Assembly (NCBI GenBank): GCA_902772675.1
Contig: CACYBN010000165.1
Location: forward strand, 1 to 12,781
DNA length: 12,781 nucleotides
Source of the DNA: an uncultured Erysipelotrichaceae bacterium
Lineage (GTDB): Bacteria > Bacillota_I > Bacilli_A > RF39 > UBA660
Reading direction: 5' to 3'
The translations under genes and the position numbers were made by a program. The notes beneath the pieces are model-generated. The model did no database searches. It saw only the letters and a program-made list of their open reading frames with translations, and was not told the origin of the DNA. Shown one piece after another: positions 1 to 5,924 of this stretch (position 1 is the first letter of the stretch; each line of letters begins with the position of its first letter).

Positions 1-753
1 ATCCATTCTATCACCAATTTGTTGATTAGAAATTCTATTTCTTAAATTAGCAATTAGTTGTTCTGATGATTCACCTACATTATGATTTCCTAGTATACTA
101 GTAACTATATTATAGTATTTTGATGATTCAGTTAGTGAACTTAACTCTGCTTGTATTGGAGCAGGTGTACCTCTTTCATGCTTTTCATTAGAATATAAAG
201 TGTTAGTGGAATACATTAAATCAATTTGTTGACCTCCAAGATTTTGTGATACATAATAATCTAAAACACTAGCAACTAAATATGAATATACATCTTCATT
301 TGATTCATCAATTGAAATAGTCACACCTTCTTTAAGAGTTGTACCAAATTGTTTTAAATCTAAATCAATGCTTCTTCCCTTATCATTCCTATCAGTAGAT
401 GAGAAAAAAGTTGAGAAATATAATTTCATAACTACATTTTGCTTTCTATATTTATCTGTTAAAACTAATTTTTTAAATGCATCATGAACTTCCTTAAACA
501 TATCAAGCCATTCATCACATTTTTTAATAATTTCTTCTGATGATATAACTGGGGGTATATATACTTTTTCAAGCATTCCATGTCCACGAATAGAACTAAC
601 AACAGAAGAATTACCAAAAAATTCTAATACCTCACCATTACTTTTAAATTCTAATTTTTGTTTTTGACTTAATGCAGCTGGTGTAGTAATACAAATTTTA
701 TCATTTTCTTCAAGAACAATATATTGAACTCCGTCTATTTTTACAAATTTCAT
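1..753 (-). CDS. Hypothetical protein, partial (C-terminus beyond left edge)
   Basis: I do not recognise this protein. The frame is open without a stop from an ATG at 753 to the window edge, giving 251 codons. The ATG follows a clear AAGGAG Shine-Dalgarno site about 7 bases away. The protein starts MKFVKIDGVQYIVLEEND, a short beta-rich opening. It continues as a soluble, mixed-charge protein without signal peptide or membrane segment. A region around residues 70-105 looks helical (EEIIKKCDEWLDMFKEVHDAF), and residues near 120-135 are rich in Ser, Asp and Arg. It has one visible Trp, encoded TGG. Codon use seems slightly less AT-biased than in the window's housekeeping genes, with some GAG, AAG and GTG. 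It has its own promoter and lies beyond the tRNA-Met terminator, so it is an independent unit. Coding status is likely; function is unknown. Confidence 0.75.
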   Translation of the reverse strand, partial: MKFVKIDGVQYIVLEENDKICITTPAALSQKQKLEFKSNGEVLEFFGNSSVVSSIRGHGMLEKVYIPPVISSEEIIKKCDEWLDMFKEVHDAFKKLVLTDKYRKQNVVMKLYFSTFFSSTDRNDKGRSIDLDLKQFGTTLKEGVTISIDESNEDVYSYLVASVLDYYVSQNLGGQQIDLMYSTNTLYSNEKHERGTPAPIQAELSSLTESSKYYNIVTSILGNHNVGESSEQLIANLRNRISNQQIGDRMD

Positions 754-775
754 AAAAAAACTCCTTCATTGGTTA

Positions 776-805
776 TATATAATATTATTTTTTAAGATTT
801 GTCAA
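776..805 (-). promoter_or_regulatory. Predicted promoter for the left-edge hypothetical gene
   Basis: On the minus strand a perfect -35 TTGACA (800-805) is followed after 18 bases by a -10-like TATATA (776-781). The start codon is about 23 bases downstream of the -10, behind an AAGGAG site. The -35 lies within the last codons of the upstream small frame. The -10 assignment is uncertain because the tract is a run of alternating T and A. Confidence 0.5.
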
Positions 806-1076
806 TTCCCTGATTAGGAAATACATAGTATTTAGATAGTTTTATTCTATTAGATAAATTCTCAATAAAGACTTCTTTAGAATAATTAAATATCAAGAAA
901 GTTTTATCCTTGATAATAATTCTATTTAGTTCAATATAAGTTAAATTAGTTCAATCTATCTTCCTTATGTTTCCATTAATAATTGTTGGTGTTGTCTTAG
1001 CAAACTCACATATAAGTTCTAATTTCTTTCTTAATGATTCTTCAACAGGTAATTCTTCTTTAATAATATTTACCAT
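792..1076 (-). pseudogene. 94-codon ORF interrupted by one in-frame TGA
   Basis: An ATG at 1076, behind a GGAAAGGATGG purine-rich ribosome site, opens a frame that hits TGA at codon 42 (951-953). It then stays open to a TAA at 792-794. Reading TGA as Trp gives a plausible 94-residue protein: a charged N-terminal helix (KEELPVEESLRKKLELICEF), then a segment alternating hydrophobic and charged residues (ELNRIIIKDKTFLIFNYS). The second half contains no ATG, so it is unlikely to be a separate gene. Possible explanations are a nonsense-mutated gene, a short 41-residue gene with chance open sequence behind it, programmed readthrough, or a transferred gene from a TGA=Trp source. No family is recognised. 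No convincing promoter is seen in the gap between it and the tRNA terminator. Confidence 0.4.
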
Positions 1077-1112
1077 AATACCATCCTTTCCTTTAGGATA
1101 GTTTTTAACAAC

Positions 1113-1141
1113 AAAAAAACTAATCCATTTCTGAATTAGTT
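1113..1141 (-). terminator. Rho-independent terminator of tRNA-Met
   Basis: On the minus strand, arms AACTAATTC and GGATTAGTT pair over 9 bases (one T-G wobble) around a six-base loop, followed directly by a run of seven or more T. It lies about 43 bases beyond the tRNA 3' end, where a tRNA transcript would be expected to end. Confidence 0.75.
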
Positions 1142-1183
1142 ATTTATCAAACCCAAACTATAAAGTTCGAGCAAAATTCCTCT

Positions 1184-1260
1184 TGGTAGCGACGGAGGGG
1201 ATCGAACCCCCGACCTTCCGGGTATGAACCGGACGCTCTAGCCAGCTGAGCTACATCGCC
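1184..1260 (-). tRNA. tRNA-Met (anticodon CAT), elongator type
   Basis: The minus strand folds as a full cloverleaf of 77 bases including an encoded CCA. The acceptor stem is GGCGATG with CGTCGCT. The D arm contains AGCTGGCTA. The five-pair anticodon stem TCCGG/CCGGA encloses the loop TTCATAC with anticodon CAT. The T arm has GGGGG, the TTCGATC loop, and CCCTC pairing with one G-T-type imperfection. The body closely matches the Bacillus elongator tRNA-Met as I remember it. It does not match the initiator, which starts with an unpaired C1 and has three G-C pairs closing the anticodon stem. A lysidine-modified tRNA-Ile with CAT anticodon is the main alternative, but the similarity favours elongator Met. 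Confidence 0.95.
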
Positions 1261-1271
1261 ATGACTACTTA

Positions 1272-1300
1272 ATAATAACATAAAAAAAATCCTTTTACAA
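1272..1300 (-). promoter_or_regulatory. Predicted sigma-A promoter of tRNA-Met
   Basis: On the minus strand, TTGTAA (1295-1300) and an extended -10 TGT-TATTAT (hexamer 1272-1277) are separated by exactly 17 bases. The -10 sits 11 bases before the mature tRNA 5' end, so the transcript would carry only a very short leader. Confidence 0.7.
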
Positions 1301-1313
1301 TAGATAAATTAAT

Positions 1314-1346
1314 AAAAAAGAGTTCTATTTATTCTCGAACTCTTTT
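1314..1346 (-). terminator. Terminator of the membrane protein gene, overlapping its stop codon
   Basis: Arms of ten bases (1316-1325 and 1337-1346, GAACTCTTTT and its complement) enclose an 11-base loop; T residues follow the stem on the minus strand. The 5' arm encodes the last residues of the upstream gene, and the TAG stop at 1325-1327 straddles the loop and 3' arm. Confidence 0.7.
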
Positions 1347-2170
1347 ATTTCTTTATATATATCTAATATATTTTCTATGCTCTCTTGATCATTATATTCA
1401 TTATTAAGAATATCTTCTACTAAAGATTTACTTTTTGATTTTGAATATTTCTTTTCAAAATCTTTAACTACGTATTTAATACTATCTTCATCTGTTAATA
1501 CTTTATCACTATCTATTTGCATTATTCCAGATCTACTTTTCTTATTAAATACTCTATCAGTAAATACTCTTATTTCTCTTACTAATTTTGGATTCTTATA
1601 ATTCTCATATATCATAATAGAATATATTAAAGTATTTATATCACTATTTTTAGACTTTACTAATTTATAATAATTATTTTTAAATTTAGCATATTCTACT
1701 ACTACATATTCTTTTTTTCTTATTATAAATTTTTCTTTAGTATCTATCTTTTTAAATTTTATATTATCTTTTAATAAACAATAAATAAATAATATAACTA
1801 AGAACCATAAGAATGGTCTAAATTCTTCTGCTTTTGGAAATACAAATTGAACTGTATCAATATAATAATCATATATAAATATAGCTATTAAAATACTAAA
1901 TAAATACTTAAATAATACTTCTTTTTTATTTACTAATACATTTTTATTAGAAATATAATTGTTATATAATTCTCTTATTATTATTTCAAATATTACTATT
2001 AAAAATATATTATCTTTAATTTCAGTACTTATAGCAGATAATACTAATATATATATTGTTGGAATAGTAATCTTTTCTATAAAACTAATATCTTTTTTAT
2101 TGAAATAATTTAATATAAAAAATAATGGAATAGCAAAAATTACTTGAAATAAGATTACAAATATATCCAT
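1325..2170 (-). CDS. Multi-pass membrane protein with possible lysozyme-like (transglycosylase) C-terminal motif
   Basis: This is a 281-residue membrane protein that I cannot assign to a named family. The start is the ATG at 2170 behind a strong AGGGGG site; an earlier in-frame start would run through the promoter. The N-terminal 130 or so residues hold about five hydrophobic segments separated by short Lys/Asn-rich loops. The C-terminal 145 residues are soluble and charged. That part contains SIMIYENYKNP and, 26 residues after the Glu, SGIMQIDSDKVL with DEDSI behind it. This resembles the Glu...G(L/I)MQI pattern of lytic transglycosylases and VirB1-like lysozyme folds, although the spacing is longer than in Slt70 and the Ser after the catalytic Glu is replaced by Asn. 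It is monocistronic, with its own promoter and terminator. A role in wall remodelling is inference; a membrane protein of unknown function is the safe call. Confidence 0.8.
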   Translation of the reverse strand: MDIFVILFQVIFAIPLFFILNYFNKKDISFIEKITIPTIYILVLSAISTEIKDNIFLIVIFEIIIRELYNNYISNKNVLVNKKEVLFKYLFSILIAIFIYDYYIDTVQFVFPKAEEFRPFLWFLVILFIYCLLKDNIKFKKIDTKEKFIIRKKEYVVVEYAKFKNNYYKLVKSKNSDINTLIYSIMIYENYKNPKLVREIRVFTDRVFNKKSRSGIMQIDSDKVLTDEDSIKYVVKDFEKKYSKSKSKSLVEDILNNEYNDQESIENILDIYKEIKEFENK

Positions 2171-2195
2171 ATAAATCCCCCTAAAATTAGTTTTT

Positions 2196-2224
2196 ATAGT
2201 ACTACAAATAGATATAAAAGTCAA
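2196..2224 (-). promoter_or_regulatory. Predicted sigma-A promoter of the membrane protein gene
   Basis: On the minus strand TTGACT (2219-2224) and TACTAT (2196-2201) are spaced by 17 bases. The site lies between the DinG-family gene's terminator and the AGGGGG ribosome site, leaving a leader of about 20 bases. It makes the membrane protein gene a separate transcription unit. Confidence 0.7.
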
Positions 2225-2237
2225 TTTTAGTATAAAC

Positions 2238-2266
2238 AAAAAATAAGATATGAAATCTTATTTTTT
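2238..2266 (-). terminator. Terminator of the rnc-helicase operon, containing the stop codon
   Basis: A perfect 12-base stem (2238-2249 with 2255-2266) encloses a five-base loop; its AT-rich base supplies a T run on the minus strand. The TAA stop of the helicase gene (2258-2260) lies inside the 5' arm. On the plus strand the hairpin is also followed by T residues, so it might act both ways. Confidence 0.75.
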
Positions 2267-4270
2267 TCTTTGTTCATCTTTAGTAGCTACGAATGATTCT
2301 ACTTCTTTTATATTACTAGTAATATTACTAAAAGGGAGTGTTTCCCTAATTGATTTAAAATATCCATTAGTTTTAACTCTAGAATCTAATATACTAACTA
2401 CTCCAATATCATCTGCTCCTCTTATTAATCTACCTGCTCCTTGTTTTAATTTAATCAACATACTAGGTAAATATACAGCAGAGAAACCATTTTGACCTCC
2501 ACCTGAAGCTTGTGCTTTACTTTCAGTAACCGGATCTAATACAGGAAATGGAAGTTTAGTAATTATTACATGCTCTAAACTTTCTCCTTTTATATCAATG
2601 CCTTCCCAGAAACCTGTTGAAAATAGACAAGATGAAGTATCACTCTTAAACTCTTGTTTAGATAAATCACTATTATTATCATTTTGAATCATGATATTAA
2701 AATCATGTTCTTTTTTCTTAACTCTATCATATACTGCTCTCATATCTGCTTTTGAAGTAAATAATACTAAACTTTTACCATGACTGACTTTCATTAATCT
2801 ATCTACTTCTTCTGCTAATTCATCTAGATATTCTTCATGATTATCACTTCTAGGATTAGATACAGCATCTGATAGATATAACATTGAATTATTATCATAA
2901 TCAAATGGAGATTCTATTGGATATTCATCTGTTATGCTTATTCCTTTAAAACTAGCTGGTTTAAGTCCTAATCCATCCATAAAATAACTAGAATCTCCAC
3001 TACCTGTACTTAAAGTAGCAGAAGTAAATAATTTACCATAAGCAGGATCACTTAATAATCTAGCAGCTTGTTTTGATAAATTCTTACTTACAGCTCCAAT
3101 AGTAATTCTTGGTTTCTTTCCTGGTAAGAAATTAACCCAAAAGACATTTTCTCTATTTTCTACTCCTCTTTCTAAATCTATAAATAAATCTCTATAATCT
3201 AATAATTTATTACGAGCTTTTCTTTGTTCATTAGAAAATGGTAAGTTTTGAATATATCCAAAGAATGTATTTAATTCTACATTGAATTCATGTAATTCTT
3301 CTTTCATTTTTTTACCTACACTAAATGGATATCTTCTTTCTTCTCCTGTTTCTATTCTATCAGCCTTATCTTTAGATATTAATGTTTGAGAACTTATACT
3401 AGCAAATTTAAATATATTATTTAAATGAGTTATTAAACTAGAAATATCACTTCTACCTACTAAATCACTAAATTCACTAAACATTTGGTTTATATTTTTT
3501 CTATCTAGAATTACTTGAAATGTACTTATAAATTTTTCTTCTAAAGAATGAGCTTCATCAAATACAATATATGATGGTTTATGAAGTACACTTCCATTAT
3601 TAGATTGACCTGCTCTTTTTAAATTTTCAAGTAACATATCATGATTAGTAATTATATTAGTTCCAGGTCTAATCCATGATCTTCTTTGTAATTGATAAGG
3701 ACAACTCTCATAGAAACGACAATCTCTACAATTAAGATTACTTACATTAATTTTCTCCCATGTTTTAGAACTAATACTACCAAAACTATTTTTATCATAA
3801 CCTTTTTCATCTACAATAATTCTCATTATTTCTTCTTTTTCAGGAGTATTTGGAGTACTGTCTAAATATGATTCCAATCTTCTTGGACATACATAATTAT
3901 TCTTTCCTTTAGCTACTGTTACTGGTATTTCTACTCCAAACATTTTACTTAATGCTTCTATTTCTTTTACTAATTGCTCTTGTAAAGCTATTGAAGAAGT
4001 AGAAATAATAAATCCTGGATATTTTCCATATTTACCATGTTCATGAATATATGCACCTAATAAAGGTACTAAATACCCCCATGATTTACCAGAACCAACA
4101 CCTGCTTCTTGAACAGATATATCTTTATCTAATAAACTACTCATTACATTTAAAGACATTGTTCTTTGATCAGGTCTATATTCAAAACCCTTTACTTTTC
4201 CATCTTCTAAGTCATTATAAAATTTATCTACAAATTCGTTTAACCATTCCTCAAAAGTCTTTCCTTTCAT
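2258..4270 (-). CDS. dinG: DinG/XPD-family ATP-dependent DNA helicase with Fe-S cluster cysteines
   Basis: This superfamily 2 helicase of 670 residues acts on DNA, in the family typically unwinding 5' to 3' during repair and resolving D-loops, R-loops or forked DNA. Visible motifs in order are: the Q-like YRPDQR (31-36); Walker A GVGSGKS (57-63, Lys62); four cysteines at 128, 181, 184 and 190, spaced as in the XPD/DinG Fe-S domain; the DEAH box (238-241); TSATL (416-420); GFWEGID (553-559); and QGAGRLIRG (610-618), the arginine-finger motif VI. No N-terminal DnaQ-like exonuclease domain is present, unlike the longer DinG of many Firmicutes, so it resembles the Fe-S, helicase-only form. It starts 9 bases after the rnc stop with a GGGTGAT site, so the two genes are cotranscribed. 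The symbol is by family only; YoaA-type paralogues are an alternative name. Confidence 0.9.
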   Translation of the reverse strand: MKGKTFEEWLNEFVDKFYNDLEDGKVKGFEYRPDQRTMSLNVMSSLLDKDISVQEAGVGSGKSWGYLVPLLGAYIHEHGKYGKYPGFIISTSSIALQEQLVKEIEALSKMFGVEIPVTVAKGKNNYVCPRRLESYLDSTPNTPEKEEIMRIIVDEKGYDKNSFGSISSKTWEKINVSNLNCRDCRFYESCPYQLQRRSWIRPGTNIITNHDMLLENLKRAGQSNNGSVLHKPSYIVFDEAHSLEEKFISTFQVILDRKNINQMFSEFSDLVGRSDISSLITHLNNIFKFASISSQTLISKDKADRIETGEERRYPFSVGKKMKEELHEFNVELNTFFGYIQNLPFSNEQRKARNKLLDYRDLFIDLERGVENRENVFWVNFLPGKKPRITIGAVSKNLSKQAARLLSDPAYGKLFTSATLSTGSGDSSYFMDGLGLKPASFKGISITDEYPIESPFDYDNNSMLYLSDAVSNPRSDNHEEYLDELAEEVDRLMKVSHGKSLVLFTSKADMRAVYDRVKKKEHDFNIMIQNDNNSDLSKQEFKSDTSSCLFSTGFWEGIDIKGESLEHVIITKLPFPVLDPVTESKAQASGGGQNGFSAVYLPSMLIKLKQGAGRLIRGADDIGVVSILDSRVKTNGYFKSIRETLPFSNITSNIKEVESFVATKDEQRKK

Positions 4271-4279
4271 GTAATCACC

Positions 4280-4957
4280 CTATTTATCATTTTTTATTGC
4301 TAATCTATTCAAAGCATCTTTTGCTGCTTCTTGTTCACTTTCTTTTTTACTACTTCCTATTCCTTTGCCATATGTAATATCATCTATCATAACAACAGTA
4401 GTAAATGTTTTATCATGAGAAGGTCCTTCTTCATCTACTAAAACATATTTTAAGCTTCTCTTATCTGTTTGAGTATATTCTTGAAGAACACTTTTATAAT
4501 CACTAAAAAATATTATTTTAGGATTTTCTATATATGGAACAATTACTTTACTTATTACTTCTTTAGTTTTTATAAAACCTTGATCTAAATACATAGCACC
4601 TATAAAAGCTTCAAATATATCTGCTAATATAACTTTCTTGTATTTACCACCATCTTCTTCTTCTCCATGACCTACTTTAATATATTTACTAAATCCTAAA
4701 TCATAAGCATATTGATAACATGCATTCTCACATACATAACTTGCTCTAATCTTAGTCATATCCCCTTCTTCTACATTCATATTATTATATAAATAATCAC
4801 TAGATATTAATTCTAATACTGCATCTCCTAGAAACTCTAATCTTTCATAATCTGCTTTTAAATTATTTTCATTTACATAAGAAGAATGAGAAAAAGCTGT
4901 ATTATATAATTTCAAATTATTTGGTTTTACTCCTAACTTATTAAATAACTCTTCCAT
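4280..4957 (-). CDS. rnc: Ribonuclease III
   Basis: This enzyme cleaves double-stranded RNA and processes rRNA precursors, mRNAs and antisense duplexes in the cytoplasm. The 225-residue protein has the family's usual length. The N-terminal catalytic domain carries the signature ERLEFLGDAVL (38-48), with Glu41 and Asp45, and ADIFEAFIGA, with Asp113 and Glu116, the conserved Mg-binding residues. The C-terminal dsRNA-binding domain runs from about 152 (DYKSVLQEYTQ) to the conserved helix GSSKKESEQEAAKDAL. I chose the ATG at 4957 because AGGTGATT lies 6 bases upstream; an in-frame GTG at 4966 falls within that ribosome site. It is first in an operon with the DinG-family helicase. In many Firmicutes rnc neighbours smc and ftsY; that arrangement is not seen downstream here. 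Confidence 0.96.
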   Translation of the reverse strand: MEELFNKLGVKPNNLKLYNTAFSHSSYVNENNLKADYERLEFLGDAVLELISSDYLYNNMNVEEGDMTKIRASYVCENACYQYAYDLGFSKYIKVGHGEEEDGGKYKKVILADIFEAFIGAMYLDQGFIKTKEVISKVIVPYIENPKIIFFSDYKSVLQEYTQTDKRSLKYVLVDEEGPSHDKTFTTVVMIDDITYGKGIGSSKKESEQEAAKDALNRLAIKNDK

Positions 4958-4973
4958 CTTAATCACCTATTTA

Positions 4974-4982
4974 ATTATAACA
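4974..4982 (-). promoter_or_regulatory. Extended -10 promoter of the rnc operon
   Basis: The minus strand reads TGT-TATAAT, a perfect -10 with extended TGn, 16 bases before the ATG of rnc. The -35 region is T-rich without a good hexamer, as is usual for extended -10 promoters. The predicted transcript has a very short leader carrying AGGTG. Confidence 0.65.
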
Positions 4983-4990
4983 AATATTTA

Positions 4991-5019
4991 TTGAAAAAAA
5001 CACTAATTAATAGTAGAAT
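4991..5019 (+). promoter_or_regulatory. Predicted sigma-A promoter of the lipoprotein gene
   Basis: TTGAAA (4991-4996) and TAGAAT (5014-5019) are separated by exactly 17 bases. An AGGAG ribosome site follows at 5031-5035, 8 bases before the ATG. It is divergent from the rnc promoter only about 10 bases away, so the polymerase sites may compete. Confidence 0.7.
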
Positions 5020-5043
5020 TAAATAAGATTAGGAGATTAATTT

Positions 5044-5904
5044 ATGAAAAGAATTTATTTATTATTAATAGTCATTTTTACTATGTTTTTTCTAACTACA
5101 GGGTGTGTTAAAAAAGATAATATGCAAAATATTAATATTATTACTTCTTCATATCCAACAGAATTTTTAGTAGATAGTTTATATGGAGATAATTCTAAAG
5201 TAGAAAATATCTTCCCTGATGGAGAAACTATTGATGAATATGAATTTAATGAAAAACAATATAAGATGTATAGTTCTAAAGATTTATTTGTCTACAATGG
5301 ATCTAATGCTAGTGATATAGCTTTAGAATTAAGTAATAGAAATAAAGAATTATTATTAATAGATTCTACTAAAGGTATGAAAAAAATATATGGTACTGAA
5401 GAATTATGGTTAGATCCATCTAATATGTTAATGATGGCTAAAAATATTAAGAACGGTTTAGAAGAATATGTAACTAATAAATTATTAATCGAAGAAATTG
5501 ATAAAAACTATAATAAATTAAAAGTATCTATTTCTGAATTAGATGCTAGCTATAAAGTAAGTGCAGAAAATGCTGATTATAAAACTATTGTAGTTGGTAA
5601 TGAATCACTTAAATATTTAGAAAAATATAATTTAAATGTAATTGTTTTAAATGATGAAGCATTAGAAAAAACTTATCTAGAAGTAAGAAAATTAATTGCT
5701 AATGGAACAATTAAAAATATCTATATATTTAATCAACATGATATAAATGATAATATTCAAAATTTAATAACTAATTATAAATTAAAACCTGTAACTCTTT
5801 ATAGATTAGATTCAATTACTGATCTTCAAAGAGATAGTAAAAAGAACTATATTACTATAATGAATGAAAATCTAGATTTATTAAAAACTGAACTTTATAA
5901 ATAA
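5044..5904 (+). CDS. ZnuA/TroA-like substrate-binding lipoprotein lacking metal-ligand histidines
   Basis: This 286-residue exported lipoprotein has a positively charged start, a hydrophobic stretch (4-17) and a lipobox-like LTTGC ending at Cys21 (Thr at -3 is unusual). The mature part follows the cluster A-I metal-binding protein plan: an opening strand IITSSYPTEF (32-41), FPDGETIDEYEF (57-68) where family members read P.G.DPHDYEP, ADLF-like SKDLFVYNG (78-86), LWLDPSNMLMMAKNI (121-135) where members read DPHVWLDP, a long linking helix (about 136-170), and a second lobe starting TIVVGNESLKYL. The His residues expected at these sites are Asp/Glu, absent or Asn. The only His is at 232. Family membership is inferred from pattern; true zinc or manganese binding looks unlikely. 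No ABC permease or ATPase gene is nearby. It shares an operon with the 551-residue coiled-coil gene 20 bases downstream. Confidence 0.78.
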   Translation: MKRIYLLLIVIFTMFFLTTGCVKKDNMQNINIITSSYPTEFLVDSLYGDNSKVENIFPDGETIDEYEFNEKQYKMYSSKDLFVYNGSNASDIALELSNRNKELLLIDSTKGMKKIYGTEELWLDPSNMLMMAKNIKNGLEEYVTNKLLIEEIDKNYNKLKVSISELDASYKVSAENADYKTIVVGNESLKYLEKYNLNVIVLNDEALEKTYLEVRKLIANGTIKNIYIFNQHDINDNIQNLITNYKLKPVTLYRLDSITDLQRDSKKNYITIMNENLDLLKTELYK

Positions 5905-5924
5905 TATTATTAGGAGTTGGAAAT

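Noticed and set aside
1184..1260. Initiator tRNA-fMet or lysidine tRNA-Ile
   Set aside because: The anticodon stem lacks the three consecutive G-C pairs of the initiator and the acceptor begins with a paired G; overall sequence fits the elongator Met of Bacilli best.
2250..2495. Plus-strand open frame of 81 codons
   Set aside because: It lies wholly antisense to the well-supported DinG-family helicase gene, has no convincing ribosome site, and gives a Leu/Ser-rich translation typical of a shadow frame.
4051..4377. Plus-strand open frame of 108 codons
   Set aside because: Antisense to the helicase N-terminus and rnc C-terminus; its hydrophobic His/Leu/Tyr-rich translation is an artefact of AT-rich antisense sequence.
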